The notes under the pieces: generated by a model
Told to the model about the DNA's origin: nothing
Database searches by the model: none
Seen by the model: the letters and a program-made list of their open reading frames with translations, nothing else
Translations under genes and position numbers: made by a program
Assembly (NCBI GenBank): GCA_026393675.1
Contig: JAPKZQ010000010.1
Coordinates: forward strand, 1 to 42,739
Direction: 5' to 3'
DNA from: Acidobacteriota bacterium
Lineage (GTDB): Bacteria > Acidobacteriota > Vicinamibacteria > Vicinamibacterales > JAKQTR01
DNA: 42,739 nucleotides
Part shown: positions 5,356 through 14,042 of the stretch, piece after piece
Position numbering within the stretch: position 1 is the first letter of the stretch
How the letters are laid out: the number at the start of each line of letters is the position of its first letter

Positions 5356-6156
5356 TCAGTGTTTCGCGACCGCTGGTTTGTCCTCGGTGAACACCCACGC
5401 TTCAATGGGCATGTTGTAGGTGACGCTCGTGTAGACAAACGGCGTCTGGGTCTCGCCCTGGCGGGTTTTCGTGATTTCCAGGATCCGCGTGGGCCACACC
5501 ACACCGCCAAACGTCTTGAAGTCTGAGAACACGCGCGAGCCGGCAGGCGTCGTCTCTTTCAAGAAGTGCGACGTCTCTTTGTCGATGTAGAGTTCGTGAA
5601 CCTCTTTGCCGATGGTGACGGCCACGACAAACGCTCGCCGTGTCACCGGAGCGGGTGTGGAACCCGCCTCACCTGCCGGCGTCCACGTGACGTCGGCATC
5701 GGGCTTCACCTCTGGCGTCCCAGGCTGGTGAGCGTAGAACGCGATGCCGGAACAGTGTTCCATCCAGCGCTGCATCCGCGCGACGTCGTAGTCGGCCACG
5801 ACGAGATTGCGCCGAACCCAGGCCACGCCGTCGTGCAGGAAGTACTCGTAGAACAGGCGCCCGCGATCGGCGGTCATGTCCTGGTCGACGCGGATTCGGC
5901 CCGGTGCCTGGGCCCGCAGCAGAAACGCGGCGTTGTACGTGATGCCGTCCTGCATCCGCACTGTCCCCTTGATGGTGAGCGTCTGCCACTTGACGAGCTT
6001 GTCGCCGCCGTGCGCCGCCACCGACTTCGCAAGAATGTCCGCAGCGCCTGGCGTCGTCTGCGGGGCAACGGCTAAGGCTGTCGGGCTTACACCGCGGGCT
6101 GCCAAGCCAGTCGCCACGAACATCGCGGCCAAGGTTACGATCGTCCGTTTCATCAT
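5356..6156 (-). CDS. Exported LolA-like outer-membrane lipoprotein-sorting family protein
   Basis: A 266-residue protein with a signal peptide (MMKRTIVTLAAMFVATGLAARG, cleavage near residues 30-35). The mature part starts ADILAKSVAAHGGDKLVKWQTLTIKGTVRMQDG, the pattern of the LolA/LppM-like fold in which a single helix leads into a curved sheet. It ends with SDFKTFGGVVWPTRILEITKTRQGETQTPFVYTSVTYN, also family-typical. Such proteins are periplasmic or outer-membrane attached and may carry lipid or a hydrophobic ligand; the ligand is unknown. Its stop lies one base past the attC remnant, so it is the first non-cassette gene. A second ATG sits at codon 2. Confidence 0.75.
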   Translation of the reverse strand: MMKRTIVTLAAMFVATGLAARGVSPTALAVAPQTTPGAADILAKSVAAHGGDKLVKWQTLTIKGTVRMQDGITYNAAFLLRAQAPGRIRVDQDMTADRGRLFYEYFLHDGVAWVRRNLVVADYDVARMQRWMEHCSGIAFYAHQPGTPEVKPDADVTWTPAGEAGSTPAPVTRRAFVVAVTIGKEVHELYIDKETSHFLKETTPAGSRVFSDFKTFGGVVWPTRILEITKTRQGETQTPFVYTSVTYNMPIEAWVFTEDKPAVAKH

Positions 6157-6222
6157 GACTGGCTCCCAAGGATAACAACTCCCGGACTGGTGGTCGCCGC
6201 CGATCTCGGCGTTCGAAGATGT

Positions 6223-7410
6223 CTACGCAAACCGCAACTGGCGATCCGCCTCGGCCAGCCGATCACGTACGCGAAGACCGTACGGACAAGCCTTCTCACA
6301 GGGCGCCGAACACCCCGCGCAGGCGGACGGCCGCGCCGCCGCCGGCACCATGCCGTAGCGCTGCATCGCGAACTTCTGATCGCCGTAGTTCTCGAAGTAC
6401 ATCTTGTAGCGGAGGATGTCGGCCACCGGGACGCTCCGGGGACACGCGTCGTGGCAGGCCCCACATCCGGGACGGCAGTAGCGCGAACCGACTGCCGCCG
6501 AGACGATGTCCAGGTACTTCTGGTCCTGGGCACGGAGCGACGTCGTGCCGGAGACCGCCAGGTACTCGGTGACCTGGTCGTAGGTGGGCATCCGCACCAC
6601 CAGCGTATCGAACAGATCCGACGCCAGCACCCACTTGAGACAGGCCTGGCGGGCGTTGGTCTGCTGATTCTGCAGCGCACGAATGTTCAGGCCCGACTGA
6701 ATGACGGTCATCGTCTTCATCGCGATGGTGCCGACGCCCTTGGCACGCGCCTTCTTGAGCAGCGGCTCAATCCCTTTCGTCAGGAAGTTGGCCCCGATCA
6801 GGATGACGTCGAACCGGTTGTTGTCGAGCCCCCATCCGATCTCCTCGACCATGCGGACACCGTGGCTGGACGCCCCGGTGAACCTGATCTTCTTCAACCG
6901 TTTGGCCTCGTCCCACGCCTCGTAGATCGCCGGATTCTGGATCCGCTCGAGGCCGCCATAGCGGGGATGGCCGATCGAGTGGATCATCATGCAATCGATG
7001 TACGTGGTGTTCAGCTTCTTGAGCGAGACATCGAGGGCGTCGAGCAGTTCCCCTTTCGTGACCGTCGCCGTCACCAGCGGCGGATCCCACTTGTCGAGGA
7101 CAAAGACCTTGTCGCGCCATTTCGGGAGTGCCTTGCCGACAATCTCCTCGTGTCCGCCATACTGGGCTCCGGTATCGATGAGATTGATGCCGCACTCAAA
7201 GGCGTGATTGATCACGCCCGGATCCTGCTGGCCCGACCCGGCGGAGATGTCGCCGACTTTCCATCCCGTTTTGCCCAATGTCCTGAATCGGCGAACGGCG
7301 GGACCCTTCACCTGTTGGGCCTCTGCTGCCTCGTGGCCAACCGGGAGAGCGGCGGCCGCGGCCACCGCCGTGGACGCGCGGAAGAAATCGCGCCTGCTCA
7401 AACGCCTCAT
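6223..7410 (-). CDS. Tat-exported aldo/keto reductase with C-terminal 4Fe-4S motifs
   Basis: 395 residues from the ATG at 7410; the open frame continues upstream but only through the preceding gene. The N-terminus MRRLSRRDFFRAS is a twin-arginine signal. The AKR barrel has the catalytic tetrad as Asp79 and Tyr84 (NLIDTGAQYGG), Lys107 (FVLDKWD) and His144 (MMIHSIGHP). The tail has two cysteine clusters, CRPGCGACHDACP and CAGCSAPCEKACP, which fit 4Fe-4S binding. The Tat signal suggests export of the folded, cofactor-loaded enzyme. The start overlaps the stop of the DUF6599 gene by one base (TGATG), indicating translational coupling. Substrate is unknown. Confidence 0.9.
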   Translation of the reverse strand: MRRLSRRDFFRASTAVAAAAALPVGHEAAEAQQVKGPAVRRFRTLGKTGWKVGDISAGSGQQDPGVINHAFECGINLIDTGAQYGGHEEIVGKALPKWRDKVFVLDKWDPPLVTATVTKGELLDALDVSLKKLNTTYIDCMMIHSIGHPRYGGLERIQNPAIYEAWDEAKRLKKIRFTGASSHGVRMVEEIGWGLDNNRFDVILIGANFLTKGIEPLLKKARAKGVGTIAMKTMTVIQSGLNIRALQNQQTNARQACLKWVLASDLFDTLVVRMPTYDQVTEYLAVSGTTSLRAQDQKYLDIVSAAVGSRYCRPGCGACHDACPRSVPVADILRYKMYFENYGDQKFAMQRYGMVPAAARPSACAGCSAPCEKACPYGLRVRDRLAEADRQLRFA

Positions 7411-8429
7411 CACAAGCCTGCCTTTCGGGGCTGAACGGGGGGGAATCGCGCGAGGCCGCCGCAGATGTCCGTCAATAGCACACGGGCCGCACGCTCGTCC
7501 TGACTTCCAAGCGAGATGGCGAGCCACGCTCCGGACCGGGCGGCGATGATGAGGCCGTAGAACCGGTCGCGGGCGAGCAAGCTGCCATCACATGGTGTCT
7601 GTGCTGAGGTGACCGGCTTGCCGCTTTGCCCAAGGAACGCCTGGTACTTGCCGAGCGCGGCGCGCGCACCCTCCGCATCCTTGAACGGCACGATGACCAA
7701 TGTCGACGGCTCCGCGCCAGCCTGATACTTCGCCTCGAAGCCGTTACTGAATCCGGCCTGGCCAAGAATGTTGGTCGGGACGTAGCGAATGGAACCGGCG
7801 ACGAGGCCTTGGGTTGGAAAGAGCGTGAGTTGCGGCGGTGACGCGCCGGGGCCGCCAAGCCCGCCCGCGATCGTCGCGCCGAGCGCCACTGACGCGTCTT
7901 TCGACGATTTGTTCGGTGGGGTGGAGACCAGCTTCACGTAGTAATTGGCCACCCAGAACCGCATTGAATCGGTGCCCGCCTGTCCTTCCACACCAACCCG
8001 AACGGGCGTGGCTTTTGGATTGATCTCCTGGGCGTAGATCCCAAACGCGCCAACCGGTTCATCCATCCGGTAGATGTCGACCGTTGCTGTCGCGCCCGCC
8101 GCGTTCGAGTACTTCGCCGCGACGACTTCCTGGAAGCCGTACGACAAGTACTGGTCCGCACCACCGTCGATGTACTCCCAGAGGTCGTCTGGTCCGTACC
8201 GCTGCGGCGCAGCGGTTCTGGTCCATTCGCCGGCCTTCTCAGGCAGCAATCGCAGCATTGGCGAGGTCGGTCCGCCCGTTGCTGCCGTGGCCTGAGATGC
8301 AGCGGGCGCCGCCGCAGACGCAGTCGGTGCGCCGGCAGGTAATGATGCTGGTGTGGACGAACCACCCCCGCACGCGTTCGCTGCCAGAATGGCCAGCGCC
8401 GCGATTGGTACCCGCAAGACAAACCGCAT
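7410..8429 (-). CDS. DUF6599 family lipoprotein
   Basis: A 339-residue protein. MRFVLRVPIAALAILAANACGGG has a lipobox-like AANAC, so a lipoprotein is likely, followed by an Ala/Ser/Pro-rich linker to about residue 55. The DUF6599 core is recognisable: LLPEKAGEWTRT, RYGPDDLWEYIDGGADQYLSYGFQEVVAAKY, then MDEPVGAFGIYAQE and FWVANYYVKLVS. The family function is unknown. A GGAG ribosome site precedes the ATG. It sits directly upstream of, and overlaps, the Tat aldo/keto reductase, so the pair probably acts together in the envelope. Confidence 0.82.
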   Translation of the reverse strand: MRFVLRVPIAALAILAANACGGGSSTPASLPAGAPTASAAAPAASQATAATGGPTSPMLRLLPEKAGEWTRTAAPQRYGPDDLWEYIDGGADQYLSYGFQEVVAAKYSNAAGATATVDIYRMDEPVGAFGIYAQEINPKATPVRVGVEGQAGTDSMRFWVANYYVKLVSTPPNKSSKDASVALGATIAGGLGGPGASPPQLTLFPTQGLVAGSIRYVPTNILGQAGFSNGFEAKYQAGAEPSTLVIVPFKDAEGARAALGKYQAFLGQSGKPVTSAQTPCDGSLLARDRFYGLIIAARSGAWLAISLGSQDERAARVLLTDICGGLARFPPVQPRKAGL

Positions 8430-8502
8430 TTCTCCACTCCTCTCGCGACGACCGATTTCCTAACCCGTTCTTGCGACCTTGGCACGCCGTAGCCATGGGC
8501 GA

Positions 8503-8530
8503 GGGCGGCGCCGCGCGTGGCGCGCCGCCC
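8503..8530. terminator. GC-rich hairpin between M14 gene and DUF6599 gene
   Basis: Perfect 9-bp arms gggcggcgc (8503-8511) and gcgccgccc (8522-8530) with a 10-base loop. It lies 23 bp beyond the stop of the M14 peptidase. There is no T-run, so it may be a pausing or mRNA-stabilising hairpin rather than a strict intrinsic terminator. Confidence 0.45.
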
Positions 8531-8552
8531 CGATTCCGCACTGCCTCGGCGC

Positions 8553-10394
8553 CTACTGCAACACGATGGTCTTCTGCACCGTGCCGCCCTTGACGCTGTC
8601 GTACTTCACCGAGAGGCTGCCCGTACCCTTGACGAAATACTGGATGGTCTTCGTCGTCCGGCCCGGGTGGCCGCTGCGGACGATAATCCGCTTCAGATCC
8701 TTCTGATCGATCATCTGCGCGACCGCAGGCCGCCATTTCGTCGGTAGCCAGCTCGCGGAGACAACCTCGACGCCTTTCCCATCAACGGTGAGCAGGTCCG
8801 GGCGCACCACGTTGTTGGCCGCCGCCTTCGCCATGATGGTCGGGGCAGTGCCGTCATTCTGAATATCGAGCCACACCTTGAACACGCCATCGGCGAGCTT
8901 CTCCACCTTGGCGTCGCCCATCTTCATCTGGGGCAATTCCTCCGCCTGGTAGAGCGTGAACGCCATGTTGCGGTGGCACAACTCTTCGTTCATGAATCGC
9001 GGTGGCACGCGGCCGAACGTCTTCTTCATGACGCCGCCGATCTCGACCTTGCCGAACTGTGGGTGGTTGAACTCCTTCCAGTCCATTAGTTCGTCGCCAA
9101 ACTCGAGATAGTCGTTGAAGAAATTGTTGGCGACGCGCGGGGCAATCGGGCTGTTGGGATCCTTCTGCTGTTCCTTCAGGTCCGGGCTGGTGAAGTACTG
9201 GCCGTTGTTCCAGAGCTCGTTCGAGAAGGAGAGGATGCCCAGCGTGTCGTTGCTCCAGTCGGTCGTGCCGCCGTGCACGGTGTAGAGACCGCTCCAGATC
9301 ACGAGGTAGCGGTAGAAGGGCAGCATACGCTCACCCATCCGCCCGATGTCGTCATAAGCGCGGACATCCGACGCCGGATACTCACCGGTCTGTTCGGCGC
9401 CGGGGCTGCGCAGAATCATGCCGCCGTTGTTATGGTAGGTCTGCAGCCCGGCCACGTTCGGATGGGCCAGCAGGAAATCGTTCACGGCTTTCGCTTCGGG
9501 CAGCTCGAACGGGTAGTCCATCGCGCCGCTCTGAATGTAGTTCGGCTGCCAGTCGGCCGGGAAATTGCGATTCGGATCGTAGCTGCCGGGGCCATCTTCG
9601 CCCACGCGGCCGTCACCGTCGTGGTCGATGCCTTCCTGGCCGAGCAGGATGTAGTCGCCCTTTTCGCCCGGGCCCACCGGCTCCATCATCCGCGGATCGG
9701 TGGCGCTCTTCCTATGCGTGCCCTCACCAGGAACGTACTTGCGGATCTGCTCGATGACGCCGTTCCCGTTCAGATCCTCGGGGCCGTCCTCATCGAACTG
9801 ATAATCGTTGTCATCGTCGACCGGCCTGTGGCCTGAGCGCGCGTTGCCGCCGGGGCCGTGCATGAAGTAGTCGCGGCCGTCCGGGTTGACGGTCGGCACG
9901 ATGTAGAACACCCGCTCATTGACGAGCTTGGTGATCTTGTCGATCTTGCCGTAGTTCTCCATCAGGTACCAGATCGTGTAGATGCAGATCTCTCCGCCCT
10001 GGATCTCGTTCCCGTGGATGTTGGCCTCGATGTACATCGCCGGCTTCGACGTGTCCGGACCGGTGTCGGGATTGTTGACGATCATGGCGGCCAGATCGCG
10101 TCCGTCGTAGCTTTTGCCGAGCGTGATGTACTTCAGAAACTTTGGATACGCCTTTTCAAGCGTTTGCAGGTCGGCCTGGAGTTCCGCGACGTCATGCCAG
10201 CGGTTGAAGTCGAGCTTCACCTTGTAGGCGCGCTCGGAGGTCGGGTTGTCCGCCCACGTCCTGGGCGCCTGGGTGGCCGCCGTGGGTTTGGGCGTCTGGG
10301 CCGGCTTGGCCTGACCCGAGACGCCTGATGAGGTGCAGACCGCCACTGCTACCAGCAGACCAGCGGTCGCGATGAGCTTCACATGCGTATTCAC
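8553..10394 (-). CDS. Exported M14-family zinc carboxypeptidase, catalytic residues intact
   Basis: 613 residues with a GTG start behind an AGGAGA ribosome site; signal peptide to about residue 28. The M14 domain has all key positions: His127 and Glu130 (ANIHGNE), Arg174 (NPDGRD), Asn275-Arg276 (DPNRNFP), His321 (TYHNNGG) and catalytic Glu393 (FSNELW). Two acidic calcium-type stretches occur between the motifs (DDDNDYQFDEDGPEDLNGNG and DHDGDGRVGEDGP). A beta-sandwich C-terminal region follows. It should trim C-terminal residues from peptides in the periplasm or outside the cell. The gene is 27 bp downstream of a second, divergent M14 paralogue. Confidence 0.93.
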   Translation of the reverse strand: MNTHVKLIATAGLLVAVAVCTSSGVSGQAKPAQTPKPTAATQAPRTWADNPTSERAYKVKLDFNRWHDVAELQADLQTLEKAYPKFLKYITLGKSYDGRDLAAMIVNNPDTGPDTSKPAMYIEANIHGNEIQGGEICIYTIWYLMENYGKIDKITKLVNERVFYIVPTVNPDGRDYFMHGPGGNARSGHRPVDDDNDYQFDEDGPEDLNGNGVIEQIRKYVPGEGTHRKSATDPRMMEPVGPGEKGDYILLGQEGIDHDGDGRVGEDGPGSYDPNRNFPADWQPNYIQSGAMDYPFELPEAKAVNDFLLAHPNVAGLQTYHNNGGMILRSPGAEQTGEYPASDVRAYDDIGRMGERMLPFYRYLVIWSGLYTVHGGTTDWSNDTLGILSFSNELWNNGQYFTSPDLKEQQKDPNSPIAPRVANNFFNDYLEFGDELMDWKEFNHPQFGKVEIGGVMKKTFGRVPPRFMNEELCHRNMAFTLYQAEELPQMKMGDAKVEKLADGVFKVWLDIQNDGTAPTIMAKAAANNVVRPDLLTVDGKGVEVVSASWLPTKWRPAVAQMIDQKDLKRIIVRSGHPGRTTKTIQYFVKGTGSLSVKYDSVKGGTVQKTIVLQ

Positions 10395-10421
10395 GTCTCT
10401 TCTCCTGAGAGTGGCTGGTGT

Positions 10422-12635
10422 CTACTGGAGGGTGATGGTGGCGGTGTCGGTACCGCTTTTCTGCGACACGACTTTCAATGTGACGGCTTGTGCCGGCTTG
10501 CCCTTGATGACCCATTCGTAGGACTGGCGGGTGCCCGATCCCGCCAGGGCGTTGAGGTGGTTCGTCTTCTCATTGCCCGTGATGATCGATTCGGGGGGGA
10601 CGCCAAGCTGGACCATGATGGGCTTGACCGATCGGGCCACGACGCCCTGCGCCATCGCCGTCGGCAGATAGCCCGTGTTCTCCACGTCGGCCCGGATACG
10701 GTAGATCCCGCCACCAAGCGCGGTGGCTTCGGCCTTCGCAATCTTCACCTTCGGAAAGATCGACGTGAGATAGAGGACGAACTTCGCGTGGCTCGCCCCA
10801 AGATCCGCGATCTTCGCGACCGGCGGGTTGGTGGTGGCGTACGGCTTGAAGCCTCCGATTTCCACTTCACCAAGCGTCGGGTGTTTGAAGGGCGTCCATT
10901 TGACGAACCCGTCGATCTTCTCGCCGTCCATCCACTGGAGCAGACGCAGGTCGATCCCTTCGGCAAAGTCGGCTTCGCTGCCGCCGCCGCCGGACATCGC
11001 TCCGCCTCCGCCAGCACCACCGCGGCCGCGGCCGGCACCTGCTCCCGCTCCGGCCGTCATGCCAGCCGGCGGAGTGCCCCCGCGTCCCGTGTCACCGCCC
11101 GGCGCTCCCGCGCCAGCCGGCCGACCCGCTCCCGGCAATCCCCATCCCGGCGTCGAAAACGACGGGACGCCGTACTGGTAGTAGCCGTATTCGTAGAAGG
11201 CGCCGGCCGGTGCGCGCGTGTAGCCCGTACTGCGCAGACCGGTGAACTCGCGGTACTTGCTGACGATGGCATTGATGTACTCGGCATCGGCAGGATTCAC
11301 CGTCGTGGCCGCCACCGCGCCGCCGCGCCCGCCGCCTCGACCCGCTGCTGCGGCCTGTTGTCCGCCACGGCCGCCGGGCCCGCCCTCGTCGCCGCCCGCG
11401 GACATGCCGCCGCCGCCACCGCGCCCGCCGCGCCCGAATCCGCCCGAGATCTCCGGGAAGATGCCGACTCGACGCGAATCCGCCACGCTGCGCTCGGCGA
11501 AGTCGAGCAGATTGATCGGGTTGGCCGCCCCGGCGCGCGTGGAGATCAGATTGTCGTTCTCGCCAAAGGTGAGCATCGCCGCAATGTTGCGGTGCTTGAT
11601 TACGTAGTCGAGCATCGCGCGCGTTTCGGATTCGCTCACCATGTACCGGCCCGCGTCGGTCTGAAAGTACGGGTACTGGTGCATGAAGTTACGATTGATG
11701 TCGGTGCCGCCAGGGCCGTCTTCGGCAATGAAGCCGTCACGGTCCTTGTCGGTGCCTTCCCAGTAGATCGCGTACCCGCCGGTTTCCCCCTTGGCCGGAT
11801 CCGCGCGTTTCATCAGCCGCGCATCGTCGGGATGAATCATGTAGGGACCCTTCGGGTCCTTCACGCGCATCACGGTGATGAAACCATCCTTGTTGAGATC
11901 CTCAGGACCGTCCTCGTCGATGCGGCCATCATTGTCAGCGTCGAACTTCGTGCCGTTGGTTCGGCGGCCGGTCTTGACCGGCGCGAACATCAACTCGGCG
12001 CCATCGGGATTGACGCGCGGCACGATGTAGAAGACGTGGTTGTCGAGTCGCTGTTTGACCGCGGCATCACTGGCGTACGACGTGAGCAGGTAGTCGGCCA
12101 GGTAGACGGCCAGCTCGCTGCCGATCACGTGATCGCCTTCGAAGTTGGCCGCGATGAGCAGCCCCGGTCGTTGGTCGACGGGCGTGCCCGACGCGTTGGC
12201 GATCTCGATCGCCCAGATGTCGCGTCCTTCGGCCGACTTGCCAATCGACACGAGCGTGGCCAGATTCGGATGCGCCGTGACCGCCGCCTTCAGCGCCGCC
12301 GAGAGTTCCGCATAGGTGTGGTACTTCGTGGTGTCGGCCGCTCCGGTCGGGGCCACGGCCAGCCATCCGATGATGGCCGCCAGCGCTGCCGCGCGAGCTA
12401 AGTGCCCCGATTCCGAAGTCCGCCGACGGATTCCGGGCGGGGCATCCCGCCTGCCACCCCAACGCGGGTGCCGCGTTGGGGGCCCCGGCCTCGCTGCGTT
12501 GCTCCTTCCTCGAATATTCCCGATATTCTCGGTCGTCGCGCCTTGCGATCCGGGCGCCGCGCTCCGGACTATCGTCGCCGTATTTCGGAACCGGGGCACT
12601 AAGGCTCGACCGACACGTCCTGCTGTGATCCGCAC
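10422..12635 (-). CDS. M14-like protein with exchanged or lost catalytic residues, N-terminus interrupted by a MITE
   Basis: 737 residues from a GTG at 12635, which has AGGAGG 5 bp before it; the open frame extends to 12878 but without a comparable start. It is a paralogue of the next gene. The zinc motif HGNE is replaced by EGDH (residues 166-169), the third zinc His by Gly358 (LTFGEND), the Arg of NPDGR by Ala, and the catalytic Glu by Pro496 (SFSTPGW). NRN is kept (INRNF). Two calcium-like DxDxDG stretches remain. Two Gly-rich inserts lie at about residues 398-441 and 500-553. It is probably non-catalytic or has a changed activity. Residues about 13-79 are encoded by an inserted element (12402-12599). 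Confidence 0.88.
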   Translation of the reverse strand: MRITAGRVGRALVPRFRNTATIVRSAAPGSQGATTENIGNIRGRSNAARPGPPTRHPRWGGRRDAPPGIRRRTSESGHLARAAALAAIIGWLAVAPTGAADTTKYHTYAELSAALKAAVTAHPNLATLVSIGKSAEGRDIWAIEIANASGTPVDQRPGLLIAANFEGDHVIGSELAVYLADYLLTSYASDAAVKQRLDNHVFYIVPRVNPDGAELMFAPVKTGRRTNGTKFDADNDGRIDEDGPEDLNKDGFITVMRVKDPKGPYMIHPDDARLMKRADPAKGETGGYAIYWEGTDKDRDGFIAEDGPGGTDINRNFMHQYPYFQTDAGRYMVSESETRAMLDYVIKHRNIAAMLTFGENDNLISTRAGAANPINLLDFAERSVADSRRVGIFPEISGGFGRGGRGGGGGMSAGGDEGGPGGRGGQQAAAAGRGGGRGGAVAATTVNPADAEYINAIVSKYREFTGLRSTGYTRAPAGAFYEYGYYQYGVPSFSTPGWGLPGAGRPAGAGAPGGDTGRGGTPPAGMTAGAGAGAGRGRGGAGGGGAMSGGGGSEADFAEGIDLRLLQWMDGEKIDGFVKWTPFKHPTLGEVEIGGFKPYATTNPPVAKIADLGASHAKFVLYLTSIFPKVKIAKAEATALGGGIYRIRADVENTGYLPTAMAQGVVARSVKPIMVQLGVPPESIITGNEKTNHLNALAGSGTRQSYEWVIKGKPAQAVTLKVVSQKSGTDTATITLQ
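12402..12599. mobile_element. 198-bp MITE-like element with TIRs and TAA target duplication
   Basis: Terminal inverted repeats GTGCCCCGATTCCGAA (12402-12417) and, on the other strand, GTGCCCCGGTTCCGAA (12599-12584) match at 15 of 16 bases. TAA flanks both ends (12399-12401 and 12600-12602). The interior holds the hairpin ccccaacgcgg-gtg-ccgcgttgggg and a GAATATTCCCGATATTC segment, but no transposase. A 3-bp TAA duplication fits IS5-group (TNA target) mobilisation; that link is inference. Confidence 0.8.
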
Positions 12636-12808
12636 TGCGTCCTCCTGATGTGATTCCTTCAGATCGGGGGCAGAACCCTGCGCCGTCAGAGCATGAGAGA
12701 GCGGGGTGCTGCAGGCAGAACCGGGGCGCGGCAAGCGGGGGGACTTGCCCTGGCACACCAGAAGCCCCAGTGTTCGAGAGAGGCTATCACAGGTGACGCC
12801 GCCGCGGT

Positions 12809-12836
12809 CTGGATTCCGGCGGAAGCCGGGATGACG
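12809..12836. repeat. REP-like palindrome CTGGATTCCGGCGGAAGCCG...
   Basis: The unit ctggattccggcggaagccg followed by ggatgacg is an imperfect palindrome. A second copy is at 30577-30604 in inverse orientation and a partial one near 30521-30538. It lies in the 252-bp gap (12636-12887) between the M14-like gene and the methyltransferase gene, where I see no other feature. Confidence 0.65.
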
Positions 12837-12887
12837 TGGCGAGCGTGTTCTAAGGCGAATCGAGTGCCGTGCGCACACCTGCGGACG

Positions 12888-14042
12888 ATGTTAGGATTGG
12901 CAGAGCCAAACATGACGCCCAAAGACGTGTCGTCTCACATCGCCCAGGATCTCGAGGCGTTTCTTCCGACGGAGATCGGCCGGCTGGAGAACGACAAGAC
13001 CGGTATTCCCAGGATAGCCCGAGATCCCAAACTCACCAGGCTGATCCACGCTAGGTTGCGTGATATTCCCACTCACCACGCTTTGTACTGTCACGATTCG
13101 CGGTTCTTGGACTTCTTGCCCGATGAGAGCGTTCATCTCGTCGTCACGTCACCACCATACTGGACCCTCAAGGAATACCGCGATAGCGAGGGTCAACTCG
13201 GCCACGTCGAAGACTACGAGGAGTTTCTCGTAGAACTAGGCAAGGTCTGGCGACACTGTTTCCGAGTACTCGTGCCTGGTGGGCGTCTCATCGTCGTCGT
13301 TGGCGATGTCTGTCTCTCCCGCAAGAATAATGGCGGACGCCACATGGTCGTCCCCTTGCACGCTTCCATCCAGGAACAGTGTAGGGCGATTGGTTTTGAC
13401 AATCTGGCGCCGATTATCTGGCACAAGATCTCGAATGCAGCTTATGAAGTCGAGGGTGGGGGAGGGTTCCTCGGCAAGCCCTACGAGCCGAATGCCGTCA
13501 TCAAGAACGACATCGAATTCATCTTGATGCAACGCAAGGCTGGTGGATACAGAACGCCATCACTCGCCGCACGGATCCTGAGCGTGATCTCGGCAGAAGA
13601 CCATCGCGTGTGGTTCCAGCAGATCTGGTCCGGACTCACAGGCGCGTCAACCAAGGACCACCCGGCCCCCTATCCAGTCGAGCTCGCAGAACGCCTCATT
13701 CGGATGTTCAGTTTCGTCGGGGATACGGTCCTGGATCCATTTGGAGGCACAGGTTCGACAACGCTGGCGGCATCAAGATTTGGACGAAACAGCGTTTCAG
13801 TTGAGTTGGACACGGAGTATTTCAAGCTCCTGAAGAGCCGACTCGCAGAAGCGCAGAGCAACTTTTTCTCGCGCGCATGCTTCAGTTTTCATCCAGCGAG
13901 TGCCTCTGAGTCCGCCAGAAATGATCCCGGTCAAAGCAGGAAACAGAAAGAGACGGCGAGACCTGCAGGGCCGCGCCCTAGTACCGGCGCGCCGGCAGTG
14001 TCGAGAAGCGTTCGTCGTAGAAGCGGCATATCCGAGCGATGA
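12888..14042 (+). CDS. DNA amino-methyltransferase (N4/N6_Mtase family), probable type II M subunit
   Basis: 384 residues from ATG 12888; ATG 12912 (MTPKDVSSH) is an equally possible start, and neither has a strong ribosome site. Motif IV is LVVTSPPYWTLKEY, and the AdoMet-binding motif I DPFGGTGSTTLAASRFGRNSVSVEL comes after it, so the order is that of beta-class enzymes. SPPY is usual for N4-cytosine methylation rather than N6-adenine. The last 55 residues are low-complexity and lie in the overlap with the convergent endonuclease gene, so they may be a non-conserved extension. It would protect host DNA from the neighbouring nuclease. The local GC content looks lower than in the flanks, suggesting transfer. 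Confidence 0.9.
   Translation: MLGLAEPNMTPKDVSSHIAQDLEAFLPTEIGRLENDKTGIPRIARDPKLTRLIHARLRDIPTHHALYCHDSRFLDFLPDESVHLVVTSPPYWTLKEYRDSEGQLGHVEDYEEFLVELGKVWRHCFRVLVPGGRLIVVVGDVCLSRKNNGGRHMVVPLHASIQEQCRAIGFDNLAPIIWHKISNAAYEVEGGGGFLGKPYEPNAVIKNDIEFILMQRKAGGYRTPSLAARILSVISAEDHRVWFQQIWSGLTGASTKDHPAPYPVELAERLIRMFSFVGDTVLDPFGGTGSTTLAASRFGRNSVSVELDTEYFKLLKSRLAEAQSNFFSRACFSFHPASASESARNDPGQSRKQKETARPAGPRPSTGAPAVSRSVRRRSGISER

Noticed and set aside
10383-12401. 672-codon open frame on the plus strand
   Set aside because: It is antisense to the M14-like gene and has Ala/Arg-rich low-complexity sequence opposite the Gly-rich inserts.
12636-12878. Upstream extension of the M14-like gene to 12878
   Set aside because: The frame is open but passes through a REP-like repeat and has no good start. 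The GTG at 12635 has a perfect AGGAGG and gives a signal peptide after removal of the MITE.
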